Assembly: GCA_003586115.2 (NCBI GenBank)
Contig: QVOM02000049.1
Location: forward strand, 24,381,514 to 24,445,513
DNA from: Salvator merianae
Lineage: Eukaryota > Chordata > Lepidosauria > Squamata > Teiidae
Length of the DNA stretch: 64,000 nucleotides
Reading direction: 5' to 3'
A program made the position numbers and the translations under genes. The notes below the pieces were generated by a model. That model was not told the origin of the DNA. It saw only the letters and a list, made by a program, of their open reading frames with translations, and did no database searches. The first letter of the stretch is position 1. The number at the start of each line of letters is the position of its first letter. This document shows, piece by piece, positions 10,977 through 23,649 of this stretch.

Positions 10977-13900
10977 CATCTGCACGGACAGCTCAGTAGG
11001 CTATGCTTCCTATACAGAGGACATAGCTCCTTTGCAAGGAGAAAACAGTGGGAAAGAAGAATGGGAAGCATCCTGTATTCAGTGGATCAATGAGGTCAAG
11101 GAGAGGCAAGCTGCTTGGGCTAGCTAGCTGGCCAGAAGAAATTTTAAACAGAAAAAGGGGAAGAAGCAGGAGAAGTGGACAGAGAACAGTGGTATACACA
11201 TAGGTTTTGGCACATCTGGTAGCGTGACTGCTGCTATTAAGTAGGGCTAGAAACATACTTTTCTCAGTTTAATTTCATTTGGCTATTCTGTCTGTTGCAC
11301 AGTTTAGCTTGCTGATCAGCATGTACAGTATGAATTGCATGTGTCTATTTAGCTGGACTTTGAACAGAACTCAGAGCTTAGATAGAGCCTAAGTAATATA
11401 GCAGAGAAATGTGCCAATTCCGCTGTAAATATATGGAACATATTAAGGACAGAGTAACCCTAAATGCAACTGCTTTGCCATGCTGTGAAGTACAGCAACA
11501 GGCACTGCTCTGTCTGAAACCTTGACCACTGGCCAGGGTAGAAGGGTGTGTTTTTGTGTCTGTGTTATTCTAGATTTTGCCCTTTTCACTATGCTACAGG
11601 CTGTCCCAAAAAAACAACCTTTGATGAGCCTTTCAGAGGTAACCTTGCCATTCAACTCCTTGTATGCTTGCTGGAGTGGGGAGGCCTCTCCAGTGTCACT
11701 TGGCCAGTGCGGCAGGCTATTTCCACTGCTCCCAGTCAGGTCACTCTGATGTGTCCCTGTGCCAGTGCCCAGAGACTGATTTTCTGGCCTCTTCATGACT
11801 CAGTCTATGTGAACATGTGCTGGCAGCCCTGTCATTTGCTTTGGAGTGTTTCCACAAAATGCTGCAAGCCATTTATGGGGTCAGGGCATCTTCAGAATGT
11901 AGGATGCCCTAAGATGCCCTTCCCTTTCCTTTCCCCTAGGCCAGTAGTGAGGATTCCCAGCTTCATCAACACAAAGGCCAATTCTATCCACCCACATCTA
12001 CCTTTGCCATGCCCCAGTTTACAGCCTATGCCAGCAACCCACCATATTTCATTTATACCCTTGCTTTCATCAGCTGAAGTCTCCATTACAGAGAAACCCT
12101 TTGCTCCTAATCTTAGCACTCTCCAGGGGCATAGATTAGAGATTACAGCATAAATTAAGAACAAAAATGTTATATCAGTATAGGAAAGTTTCGCTCCCAT
12201 GCCTCTGTTTTGTTTCTTTTCTTTAATAAAAGTTAGATTGACCTTTAAAAAAAAAACTCACACAAATCTTTTTTCAGTTTATCAATCAATTCAAATGTAT
12301 TGCTTAAAGCCAAAGGTCATCACAATATAAGAACAACAAAAATGTAATGAATAATAAGATAGAAGTAAGCACAAATCAACTTTAAAAAAAATGAAAGCTT
12401 TACTTTTACATTCAGAGTACATTTTTCAGGCATGAGTTCTTTCAGTTAAATGAATGATTTTTTAATTGAAATATTGCAGACTTCCTTTCTCTGTCATCTT
12501 AGCTCACCAACTGCAGTTTTTTCCAGTCTTTATAAAGCTGAATATACAGCTGAAATGTAATGCTCTTTTTTGGGTAGGTTAACATCTATCAGTACATTTT
12601 CAGTGCTGACCAACGTGTGACGATTTTCCTCTGATAAACGCACATTTTCCATTCCTTATTCCCAAGGCAAAAGCATGATGTTGGATGTAAGAGAAAGTGT
12701 GATACAGCAGTTGTGAGAAAAAACAGAGCTTCCCATTCAGTAGACAAACTTGCAAGAGTCATTAGATTTTGGTGTGCTTTATCCTGCATTCTTTGGGGAC
12801 ATTATTTTTTCGCCAAGAATTTAATAATAAAATTAATGGGCTTGACTTTTCTGAAGAAATTAACTCTGGCAGATCTTCACAAACTAGAGTATTTTGTTAC
12901 AGTGGGTTCCCACCATACATCCATGATGAATTTTAAAAACTAAACTAAACTACAGATGTATAGGTAAATCATGCATAGTAGAGAATTTCCCCTTCAGTGG
13001 CAGCTGCTTCTAAGGTTTGAAAATTACTTGGCTTGCGACCATCGTACCTATGAGAACATCTTTTGTCCTACAATCCAACCCAGGCTTTCTAATTAAGTTC
13101 TGGGGCCTTTCTTTCTGTCCCCCCTCTATCTGCCACCCAACATGTAGCAATTACAGACAGGGACTTCTCAGGAGTGACTTCCTGATCATGGAATTCACAG
13201 CCAAATAAGTAAATAAAGAATGTACAGTAACGATACGCTTAAAACATTCAGTACAATGCTATTACAGCAGCTCAGGATGGAACTCTATTACCCTTCTCAA
13301 TTTGGCATTCCTCCATGAATGAATAAGGCTGTCGGTACCCAAAGCCATTGAAGATTTTAGTTCCTTCTGAGACAGAAAGGAGGTTGAAGCAACCTTTTGA
13401 GAACCTACGTGTGTCTTAAAGATCAATACATAATGTGGATCTGACAGTAAAGGCCAATGTGCATGCTACATTCATTCATTACAATTATAGTCCAATTTTA
13501 CTTTGAAAAGCCCCATTCAGACACTTTGCATGACCAAGCTAATAATACAAAATTTACCTTCTTCTTGGTATTGAGTTCTTCAAATGTCTCTGCTAAAGCT
13601 CGCTTTTAGTAAGGGCATTCCATGCACACACACACACACCCATCATAAAAGGACCACTTCCAATGCTCTGAAATGAATTAAATTCTACAAAGGGATTGGG
13701 GGGCTGTTGAATATTCAGTTTTTGATGGCTTGAAGCATTAATTCCAGTGCTTATAAGCTGCAGTTGGAACATGCTAGGTTTTGAATGGTACATATCACTT
13801 GTAGCCATTGCAATCAGTGTAGGCTTGGAAGGGAAGAATGGAACATACTGACTCAGCGGTATCTTTTGAAGTCTACAACCTGGCAACAAGGCGTTCTTTG

Positions 13901-14129
13901 ATTCAACCCATTTTGGATTGTGTGAATGAGCTGTCTGCAGCCATGCAATGGACTTAAAAAAACAAGTGAACCAACCCATGCCCGTTCTGGACACTTCCAC
14001 TGTATCCTGCACCAATGGCTGCTACAGGTGTTTATGGGGCGGGGGGATGATTAAGGAACACTAGAAACAACCAAAATGACAGTGTGGGTTTATGGTCTTG
14101 TTTATAATTGAATTTATATCTTCAGTTGA
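10977..14129. other. No gene recognised; longest open frame 201 codons is unsupported
   Basis: The frame at 11,548-12,153 (+) overlaps open frames in other phases and on the other strand, and reads as low-information sequence, so I do not call it a gene. A short CA repeat lies at 13,626-13,641. A CCAAAGGTCATCAC stretch near 12,315 could be an old LINE 3' end, but this is not secure. Confidence 0.4.
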
Positions 14130-14440
14130 TTAACTTTATTTATTTAAGACATTTTTATAATGCTTTCTATTTTTAAAAAAAGCACCTCAGAGCAATTTAC
14201 AAAATGAGAAAACCAGGGGTAAAAATAGAGTAAAAATGACAGTTAAAAATAGATTAAAAACTTAAATAGTTCAGAGGAGAAACAAACTTTCACACTGGGA
14301 GTGCTCCATAAAAAGATAAGATCTTCAACAGGTGCCTGTAAGTTATAAGTGTAGTTACCTCCCGAACACCAGAGGGGAAGGCATTCGAAAGGGAAGGTGA
14401 TACCACTGAGAAGGCCCAACTGCGAGCTATTATAAGAGAC
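14130..14440 (-). mobile_element. CR1/L2-type LINE 3' end fragment
   Basis: TTTATTTAAGACATTTTTAT followed by CAGAGCAATTTACAAAATGAG is a degraded form of the 3' terminal region seen at 4.6 and 39.2 kb. ATCTTCAACAGGTGCCT and GAGAAGGCCCAAC match the copy at 52.2-52.7 kb. Confidence 0.55.
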
Positions 14441-14534
14441 ATTCTGTATTACGTGGAGCCTGCAGTAAGACCTCTTGCTCATCTCTACACTTGACACAGA
14501 GAATTCTCATCTAATGTACTGTCTGCCACAATTA

Positions 14535-14700
14535 GGCTGCGTCTCCACTTACATCCCTGATCACCTGCAGGAAGGGTCTTGGGTGCTACGTTTCCATTTT
14601 GGGGGGCACGATGTGCTCGCTAGAGAGTACAACATACGTCCAAGATTCCTGGGGGGCAAGAGCACGATTTTGTGCTTTGACAGGTGCCTACACTGCTGAT
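14535..14700. mobile_element. MITE family F, partial (left end only)
   Basis: It starts GGCTGCGTCTCCACTT after TTA, matching the end of the complete copy at 50,139. The interior keeps the CATTTTGG and GTGC blocks. The right end is missing or unrecognisable. Confidence 0.45.
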
Positions 14701-15120
14701 TGTGGATATGAAGAAGAGTCTGGTGATATACAAGGGAGGGACTGCTTTGGGAGTTCTTGTCCCTGGGCACCTCCTGTTGCAGCTATGGAGAGATTGCCCA
14801 AGTGTCTAAAAAGCTATATGTCCTGTTGGCTTACTCCAAGAAGATAACATGGCTGCTCTTATAGGAGCAGCACTACTGCATATGTCTTCGGAATCCGAAT
14901 ATTCTTTTTTACACAAGCTTGTCTTGTTCCACGGTAACAGATATAGTCGAATGCCTTATTTTTGGTGGGTGTGATTTAAAAATAAGTCACTGTAGAATTT
15001 CACGTGCAACAAAGTGCCAGTAGTTGGAGCCACTTAAATCATGCCACTGTGGAGCAACAATTGTCTTGTAGGTTTTGAATTTTGAGAATTTCTTTTTTAA
15101 AAGTTGCAGACTTAAGTTAG
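14701..15120. other. No gene recognised
   Basis: No supported feature. Confidence 0.5.
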
Positions 15121-15152
15121 TTTAATTTTTTAATTTTTTTTTTTTTTTTTTT
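15121..15152. repeat. Poly(T) tract
   Basis: T-rich run with an uninterrupted stretch of about 18 T. It could be the A-tail of an antisense retroelement, but no body is recognisable beside it. Confidence 0.9.
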
Positions 15153-15209
15153 ACATAAAATCAAAATATGAATATACTGTGTTGGGTTAAATATATGTTT
15201 TATATATCT

Positions 15210-15210
<1 letters not shown>

Positions 15211-15244
<34 letters not shown>
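15211..15244. repeat. (AT)n microsatellite
   Basis: About 16 AT units in an AT-rich setting. Confidence 0.95.
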
Positions 15245-15247
<3 letters not shown>

Positions 15248-16582
15248 AAAAAACAGAGTTAAGTTAGTTTCAGAGCATGAATATTTAGCTATCTTTTATT
15301 TAATATGTTCATTCTACTTTTCTTCCATTGTGTAACCCAAGTTATGGGGTACCTTGGTGGTCATCCAAATACTAGCCAGCCCCAAGTTTGTTTTGCTTCG
15401 GCAAGTTACATTCAGTTTTTGAAGGCACCACACCTAAACTCAGTGGGACGTTGTTTCCTTGTTAGAAGAATGTCCAAATAATTGCTTAGTTGCCCAATGA
15501 ATACTGAATGGATTAGTAAAGTTACTAAACGATATCTTATTTCTGGCTGTTTCATATGAAATACTATCTTTTCAAAAGCATACTTGATGTTCCAGTTTTG
15601 TAAACTCTCTTGTGGAATAATGAATGCATATACATAAGCATGCCTTTGTCTCTGTCCCGTCCTCACCCACTTAAATATATCTGAAAATGGAGCCATGTCT
15701 GTTGTCTCAGCCTTCGTATGTGTTCAAGGTTCATGCCTTGGTAAGAACAGTTTGCTTTGTTGTACGACTGGAGAGAATTGGAGTTCAAGCACTGATATTT
15801 TAGGGTTTCGTCCAAGAGAAAATCACCTACCTTTAGGGATTAAACTCATCTCATGATGATATCATTTACCTTGCCTTTCATTTTTGTTTCTGCTGGCAAG
15901 AAACTTTGGCATCTCTGCCAGGGCTACACCCATCACTTCATTATGAAGCACCTTTTGTTATTGTTAATTTGACCTTGTTGTGTCTTGACTGATTACTAGA
16001 ACTTCTTCTTCTGCCTGGAAGGGTGGAGGGAACTATTTCCTTTCGTCCTCCTCCTCCCTCTTTTTCTTCTTCTTCTTATACTTCTTCTCATGTAGCCCTG
16101 AAGCCTGTCACCCTGCTGGGAAGAAAGGGGAAGGGTGTTGTAGCAGTAGGAGAGGTCTTAGCGTGATTCAGTTCTCAGGCATGAACAAATTATGAAAATG
16201 GGCAAAAGACTTAAAGGAAATGTACTTGTTGCAAGCATCAGAATCAGATGCACATGCTGTTGGTTTATAATCAAGGACAGAAAGAGCAGTTGCTGTCAGC
16301 AGACTGAACTATTTTTTAGAGAAATGTGTTCAAGATTTTTGAAATTTGTATAAGCTAATGCAGATTTGTTTTTCACAAGCAAGGCAGTTTACATATAATA
16401 TTGCTAATCCTCATAACAGCATCTTAATCTAATCGATCCATATTTGGGGGAGTTTAGGATGGGGGGGAGGTGGACTACAGAGGAAATGATTGCCTGGAGT
16501 TACCTTGTCAGCCAGGAATTGGGTTAAGAAGCAGTCTGAAGCAGGCACTCACTTGGTCTGTTTAGCCAAGTCACATCTCTAA
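15245..16582. other. No gene recognised
   Basis: Includes a CTT/CTC-rich pyrimidine stretch at about 16,040-16,095. No coding exon supported. Confidence 0.5.
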
Positions 16583-16737
16583 GAGCAATTTTGCACTGGC
16601 CGGTATACCAAACAAACCACCATACTAGGAGCCTCCCTTCCACCTGCTGGTGTGGTCTAAAGGAGACCCTGGGTGTGCAGAAGAGGCGCTCCAAGTACAC
16701 CTGCTGGTCCAGTATACCAGCCAGTGCAGAACTGCCC
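16583..16737. mobile_element. Short palindromic MITE, family E (TAA duplication)
   Basis: The element is nearly all inverted repeat. The left arm has GCAATTTTGCACTGGCCGGT and the right arm has the inverse (CCAGTGCAGAACTGCCC), with TAA at 16,580-16,582 and 16,738-16,740. A second, partial copy lies at 41,633. Length is 155 bp and it is non-coding. Confidence 0.8.
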
Positions 16738-19411
16738 TAAGGTTGCATTTGCAGGTACCTTCTCTCTAGCCGGCTTGGGTAAGAGGTGATGTTAGTTGTT
16801 CTGGGCGGGATATTCCAACAGGCTTGATTAGCACTGGCTTGTGATGGATTGTTACAGCCAAATTTACAAACATTTGTGATCCTGGCTGCGCCACATGGGT
16901 GTACATAGACCCACTCAACCTGAATTATGCATCCAAACAGCCACCAACATTTGGATGGAGGAGATGGAGATACCACTCCGTTGTCTCACAGCAGCAGCAG
17001 GGGCTTCAGTGCACATTGGGGTACTGGGATGTATAAATGCCCTCCTCTGTCTGTGCCCTGCCACTGCCCTGAGAGCAACTCACATGGACAGTTAAATGCA
17101 GCCTAAGCCCCTGTATCCATCAGCAATGTAAATATATTAATAATACTTAACTTCCTTACTGAAATGATTGCCCACATATTGTACGTACCTGCACTGAACA
17201 ATCAGAAACTATTAGCACATCAGTCGGAATTTACCGCTCAATAACACTATTGTAGTCAGATTGTACTGATTTATGGACCTATGCAAACTTACTGGATGCA
17301 TTTAATTATATGCTTATTTGTGACACTTATTCTTTAATTTTAAACAGCAGTTTTGGGTGCCTTGGATTGAACCCAACATCTGCGCCCAAGAAATGCCTTT
17401 CCTTGTTTTGAAAGGAATTAATTCACCAAAACCAATTTATTGTTTATTGATGCTATGTAATCATTTTCCTCCATTGCAATTTTTTCTAGTGACTGATAAA
17501 AATAGGCTCTGGTTGTCAAACATCATCTGCTACATCATCATCATGTGTGGCACTGTGAGGAGCAAGCTGAACAAAAAACAGCTTATATATTTTGTTTATC
17601 CTCTGTTAACATTTGACACGCCATTCCTGTGTGGGGAAACCCCCCCAATATATTTCTATTTCTTCTCCCCCCCCCATGCCAAAAAGAACATGTTACAGTA
17701 GAATAGATGAGCCCAATTATGTTCTTGCAAGGAATATATTTTCTAGAAATATATATTGTCTCAAGAAATATGTAATTATGATAGCTGGGTGGGTACTTCC
17801 TGTTGGAAAGTGTAAAACTGATGCTTATTCTTGTTGGTTGTAGGGTAGAAATGGAGGTTGCCTATCAAGCCAATAATGAATACTTTGTGAAGTCAGTAAT
17901 ACGTTCTTTCTCTCTTTAAAGAAACAGTTCTCTTGTGTAATCTATTTTGGCAAAAGTTTCAACAGGTGGAATGCACAGTGTTTACATACTGCATATTTCA
18001 ATATGCTAAGTAAACAGACAGATTCAGCCTGTAAACTGTTACTCAGTTCTCTTCTCCTTATGCCTCCACATCTGTTTTAAAAGTACTTCAATTGTTTTTT
18101 AATCCCTAAACATCCTAAAATCTGTTTGAGCTTTTTAAAAAAAAACAAATAAACCCACAACTCTTAAAAACACTTTAAAATTCATGTTTGTGGAAAAAAA
18201 ATGGATTCCACAATGGCTTTCCACAAGAGTGATGGTGTTAGGCTGGTGGACCACCAGCTGAGGAAACAAATTTGAGAAAAAAATAGTACATTCAAGTGAA
18301 TACCCCTGAGGCAAACAAATGAGTACACAGGCCTACTCTCTCACCTCACCTCCTATTCACAAAATCCTGTGGAAAAGCGTGGAAAAGTGGCATAGAAACC
18401 ATCAACCATCAACTGAAGAAACAACGCTTATAGAAAGACATATGATGTTCTACTTTTGACAGAAAAAAAACCTCTTAATGAAAACCAGAAACATAATAAA
18501 GTGAAACAGGATTGACACTGTAAAAGAAGAAGTAAACTAAGCTTCCAAGGCGGCTTCTGTATATCTGCAATCGTTGTATATCTAATAGTGTTCTGTTTGG
18601 AACGGAAATGTGTACATAAACACAGTTGCCTTTACTAAGTGAAATTGAGATGATGAAATGCAACAAAATTTAATGTCAGAGAAGTACAGAAATAGAACTT
18701 CTTAAGTAACTCGCTTTTTTTTCTTCACTGAAAAAAAAGTCCTCCCACTTAATTTTTCAAAAAATCTGTTATTGGGGTACCAAAAAGCAAAAATAATAAA
18801 GCAGGCCTTTTGTTAGAAATGATTTTTGCCAGTTTTGTGCAGGTATAAATAATATTTTTAAAAAGAGCTTTATTATTGTGTTTCCTGTTGAGGCAGAAAA
18901 ATTAAGGACTCTTTTGTTCTCAAAAAGTGCCTGTAGAATGAGAGAAGGCTAGTAATTAAAATGGGCCACATCGCATGAGAAAAAGTGTAATGGAAGCATC
19001 CGGTGACAGCAAGAATATGGCCTGTCGAAATACTACAGAGTAGTGCATTACTAGAAGGTAACAGGATTTTTCTGGGAGGACTCAGTCTTCTTGGACACAG
19101 GGTTCTACAGGTTCTCCAACTGACCAGAAAAATCAAGCATATGAGTATTATTAAATTCAGAGCTACATGTCATTTGGTCTGAAACTGTGTCCCTTTAACT
19201 AGAACACTGCTTGCAGGTGAAGTAAATGATACTATTTTGTTGTCAGTATTGAAAAAAACTTCTAAACATGAACTGTTCAGATGGTCATCTTGTTGTTTGA
19301 CAGGCAGAACAATGTCTTGGGCAAGCAAAGACGAGGGGGAAAATACCATAGTTTACTCCAGAAGTGAAGATTCTCTGGTTCTTTAAACAATGCCCATTAG
19401 TCTTAGTCTTA
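16738..19411. other. No gene recognised
   Basis: AT-rich sequence. The 114-codon frame at 17,357-17,701 runs through C-run and T-rich low-complexity sequence and has no splice support. Confidence 0.45.
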
Positions 19412-19909
19412 GGGCTTTTCTGCACAGAACCTTAATACAGATTAAGGATACGTGTAGTACACTTCTAGGTCTCATGGATCTGCATGTTTGTGTAGATCTA
19501 TGAAGCCACGCCCCCCCCCTCGGTCCGTTCTGTCTGCATTTCACAGAATGTGATCCAGAATAAGGAGGCCTTAATCCAGATCACTGGTAGATTTGTTTCA
19601 TTGGGTCTGCACCAGTGGCACTGATCCAGATCAGTCATGGTGTGGTTACAAATCTTGTGTGAGCGTCATGGCTCTGAGGGCTAGGAACAAAGTTCCAGAG
19701 GCCCTGAAGCTAAGACCTTTGGTTCCTAGCCTTCAGAGGCATGGGGGTATGGCTCCAAAACTCACGTGGGCTTCATGGCCACAGCACTGGCTGATCCAGA
19801 TCAGCACCATCGGTGCAGATGGCATTGATCCAGCCCATGCCTCCCCATGGTTGGGTTCCAGACCCACTGATCCCATTCGAACCAAATGCAGGTAAATAGA
19901 GAAAGGGCC
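19412..19909. mobile_element. MITE family D, complete copy (TTA duplication)
   Basis: It starts GGGCTTTTCTGCACAGAACC, ends AATAGAGAAAGGGCC, and is flanked by TTA at 19,409-19,411 and 19,910-19,912. The interior is rich in GATCCAGATCA-like palindromes and in pieces found again at 6.9, 24.9, 35.0 and 52.4 kb. Non-coding. Confidence 0.8.
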
Positions 19910-21436
19910 TTAGTTCAGAAATTATGATCCAGCAGTTTCTGGATGTTCTTAAGTTCACCGCCCTACCCTATTTTTCACTCCTCATTTTTAAACAATTAAT
20001 CTTATAGTCAAGATACCGTAACTATTATTGAAAATTAAATTTAATCTTAGGAAAGGTATCACAATACATTTGTTAGACCTTAAAGAACCTCATATTTTTG
20101 GCTGTTTTTACCTCATAAAATTTTTAACCACAGTTATTCTTTTGGAATTAATGTTATAACTATATGGAATCACTATATAAAGGATACTGCAATCACATGT
20201 TTATGAAATTATAACTGAGATGATACTGAGGTAGTTATGTTCCAGACCTGGTAACATCTAGAGCTGGGAGTGGCAGACAAGGAAAAGTCATGAAGTAGCT
20301 CATTTTGATGTACTGTGTCTGGATCCTCTCTCCCTAATCTGCTACAAGTGGGACAAGATCTAAGATTCTTGTCCTGAAAGGCCTGGATTGTGGCTTCTTA
20401 GGTTCAGAATCTGGTAAGTCATCTTTCTTTTCCAAATTGCATTTCCCCATATGGAAAAGGGGAAGGAATTCCTAAATGTAATCCTAAAGTTAAAAAGGGT
20501 CATTGAAGCAAGCAATGGTGTATCAAGCCTGCAGTTGACCCAGGGACTGGCCTATTGTAGTGCAGCAGCACTAGTAAGTAGTATTTCCATACCCTCCAAC
20601 ATGACCATGGCAAAAAAACACACACCCTCTTATATCTTTAAACTTGCTCTCTTCAACAACACCCAGATACAAATGACTGACTTATTGTGGGATAAGGGAT
20701 GAAGCCGCTGTAGATAAAACCACTGCTTAGGGAAACAAATCAGGCAAAGATCTCCTTTTCACAAGAGATGTCATTCACTTTTACCTATCTGCAGTAGAGG
20801 TAAAAAGAAAGTTAAAGATAAAAGACTTTTTTTTTTTTTGGTGATGATTTATTGTAACATTTTGGATACTTTGCACTTAGTTGCTTATGGGTGCATCACA
20901 CACACTAGGGTTATATTCCTAAAAGAGCTTATGAATTTCAAACTCACAAATATTAAATCATTGTGCCTATGAGAAAACAAAGATTGATGGAGTTGCTTCT
21001 CAAAACCCCATAAGAAAAACATGGAGAAAAGATACAACTTGCTTCTAACATCTCTGAAGGCCACTGTAGTTACTGCCAAATAGATTCAACTGCCCTCCAT
21101 GTATCTCAGACTCTCTCAGAAGTGCCCAAATCAGCAGCGTCACAACACACAATTGTCCAAAATCAACAGTATCATCAAATCAGAAATGCCTAAAATTAGA
21201 ACTCTAAGAAGCCCAAACTCCAAACTGAGCAGTTAGCAGTTTCTAAAAAATCCCTCAGCTGAGAAAAAAAATGTATGCACCAGTCTCTCATGATAACTTG
21301 AGAATATGAATGACCAATACAGATACGCAAAACCTTCAGCTAATAAAACCATTGATAATAAGGGAAGGTTGTACTATTCCCGTTTGCCATTCATTTCAGG
21401 TTTATAAATGTGTGCATCACATGAGCTGGCTTTTTC
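19910..21436. other. No gene recognised
   Basis: The 83-codon frame at 20,451-20,702 (+) has no recognisable homology. A poly(T) stretch lies at about 20,826-20,840. Confidence 0.45.
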
Positions 21437-21625
21437 TTGAAAAAGACCCTGATGGTAGGAAAGATTGAAAGCAAAATGAGAAGAGGTTGGCATAGGATGA
21501 GATGGATGGATAGTGTCATGGAAGCAGCAAACATGAGCTTGGGAAAACTCTGGGAGACAGTAGAGGACAGAAGGGCCTGGTGTGCTGCAGTCATGAAGAG
21601 TCAGACCATGACTGAGTGACTGAAC
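21437..21625 (+). mobile_element. BovB/RTE LINE, 3' end
   Basis: The + strand translation reads GKIESKMRRGWHRMRWMDS, then MSLGKLWETVEDRRAW and finally MKSQTMTE, followed by a stop and the motif GACTGAGTGACTGAAC. This is the classic C-terminal tail and 3' end of BovB/RTE-type non-LTR retrotransposons. Only about the last 60 codons are kept, so the copy is heavily 5'-truncated and dead. BovB is abundant in squamates and has moved between vertebrate lineages. Its presence supports the squamate assignment, though not uniquely. The same 3' sequence mobilises Sauria-type SINEs. Confidence 0.85.
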
Positions 21626-21714
21626 ATCAAGAAGATTTCTTTGGTTCACTGCTCTGGGGAACATCCCCCCACCCTTACTTCCAATTCAATGAAATCTATG
21701 CTCCTGTAATCTAA

Positions 21715-22143
21715 GGGCCTTTTTGCATTTTCTACCTTAGAAAGGGATAATTGTTCCATTCTAAGGTGGAACAGTCCCTCTGGTGCAGCGGCCACCTGCA
21801 CTGTGAAGGCTGGAACAGCCTGGAACTGGCCTTCCAGCACTTGCAGTGTGAATGCTGGCCATCCGCCATGATAGCGGCCATGAATAGGTCTGGCCATTGT
21901 CATGGTGACTGGGGATATGGCGTGCAAGTACGCAGGCACAGCCGTGCCACAGCCTGCAGTATTCACACCCAGAAGTAGATGCAAATACTGCATACCGGGA
22001 GCAGTCCGGCTGCTCCCAGTACAGTTGCAGACAATGTTCTAGTTGTCTTAGACATTCCCGATCACTAGGGCCTCTGCAAAATATGGATGCACTGTGCTAG
22101 TGAGTGCCCAGACACTCAGTAACACTAAAGTGCAAACAGGCCC
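21715..22143. mobile_element. MITE, family B copy 2
   Basis: It starts GGGCCTTTTTGCATTTT and ends GTGCAAACAGGCCC, flanked by TAA (21,712-21,714) and CAA (22,144-22,146), a 3-bp duplication with one change. The interior is collinear with copy 1 at 2,136. Confidence 0.75.
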
Positions 22144-22484
22144 CAACTCTTTGCTACAATCAGGAATCCAAATGGAAGCATTTCTAAGAGATAACTGACT
22201 GTTCAACTTCCATTCAATCTAGGGACTGCCCTTCAGCTGCTTTTTCTGTAAACATTTTCCCCTGATATTCAACTGGGATGACACATAACAAATCACAACC
22301 TGATATTTGATGAAAACGATCATGCTACCACTCCAGGGATATGCACAAACAAGTTTGTAGCATACAAACCTGCCAGAGAGGTCCAGGATCTTCAGGGTCT
22401 ATGCCTAACAAGGTTATCCCTCTGCACCAACAAGGGGAAGGGGTGAGGAAGGTGAGGGATAGATAAGTATGACAGAGATTAAAG

Positions 22485-22795
22485 GAATAATAATAATAAT
22501 AATTGTTATTATTATTTGGTTTTTATACCCCGCTTTTCTCGGCCGAAGCTGACTCAAAGCGGCTTACAAGGTTATTTTTCGCCCGAAGGCTTACATCTAT
22601 CTATCTTCTGCATCACACAATATGATGCTCCCTATTTATCTACTTGCAATTACTTGCTTTCGAACAGCTAGGTTGACTGGAGCTAGAGGCCAGTAGAGGG
22701 CACTCATCCCCTCTACACGGCAGACAAGGGCCTAGAACTCTGATCCTCCTATTGAAAGATCAGTGCCTTAGCCACCTGTGCCACCGTGCTCATCT
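22485..22795 (-). mobile_element. tRNA-headed SINE with LINE-type tail
   Basis: On the minus strand the element begins near 22,795 with a tRNA-like head: TGGCACAGGTGG resembles an A box and GAGTTCTAGGCCC a B box. It ends in a 3' part with GCCGCTTTGAGTC-like sequence and a CGGGGTATAAAAACCAAAT block, followed by an ATT repeat (22,487-22,515). The 3' part resembles CR1/L2-type LINE ends, a common SINE design. The family name is not certain. Confidence 0.55.
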
Positions 22796-23313
22796 CTCTC
22801 TGTTACTACCCTTATTCCCCATGCTTCCATTCCAGTGCTCCCTCTCCAAGCTGCCTTGGCATCCAGGAAGAGGTGGGGCCATGTGGATGTCATCATCGCA
22901 TGGGCCATTGCAATCCTGTGATCCCCACCCCTTTTCATTACTTTTGCCAAGCTTGAACAGGGCATGGCAGGGTTCAGGGAAAGCCCAGGGATGACAGGAC
23001 CAAGATGGCCCACAGGGTTCTGTACCCTTCTAGCTGTCTAGATAGCTGGGAGAGACAGGAGAAGGATGGAAACAGATGAGTTTTACCTTCAATTTCCATT
23101 GTACTTGCTTATGCCTCAGCTTCCTCGCACCTTTCCCTCAGCATCATAGAGAGTAAGCTATATCAGGTGTAGATCCTCAAGATCCTCACCCTCCATGGAG
23201 ATTACTTCTGAGTAGACAGATATAGACAGTTCAGCATACCTGAATCTTGGAGGGGGGGGGCAAGTTTGAGATAGCCCAACCTACTTCCTGACACCCTAGA
23301 TTTTAGCCTGGGG
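22796..23313. other. No gene recognised
   Basis: No supported feature; one poly(G) run at about 23,251. Confidence 0.5.
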
Positions 23314-23641
23314 CAGGGATGTGCACAAACGAAATTTGCATTTTTGATTTGCTGTTGAGGTGAAAATCTGTATTTTCTCTTCGTCAGTGAATCACAATGT
23401 CAAAAAGGGGTTTTTCACATTTGTTTTTGTGGTTTTCGCAATGTTTTCCCCACTGAAAATGCCTTAAAACACAGCAAAAATGTGAATATTCGAATGAATT
23501 CCACTTTTGCGAAAGAGGCTGATTCATTTTGATCAAATGCTGAAAATGCAAAAAAGCACATTTTTGATTCGATTCAAAGATCCACGAATGCAAAATATTC
23601 AATTGAATATTAAAATGCCACACGAATTTTGCACATTTTTA
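23314..23641. mobile_element. hAT-like MITE (8-bp duplication), copy 1
   Basis: It starts CAGGGATGTGCACAAAC and ends in the decayed inverse (GCACATTTTTA). The flanks GCCTGGGG (23,306-23,313) and GTCTGGGG (23,642-23,649) are an 8-bp duplication with one change, diagnostic of hAT elements. The interior is an alternation of AATATTC/GAATATT palindromes and TTTTTCACATTTG-like sequence. The inverted second copy is at 47,092. Confidence 0.8.
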
Positions 23642-23649
23642 GTCTGGGG

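Noticed and set aside
11548..12153. 201-codon open frame on the + strand
   Set aside because: Overlaps open frames in another + phase and on the minus strand. No domain, no splice pattern, low-information composition.
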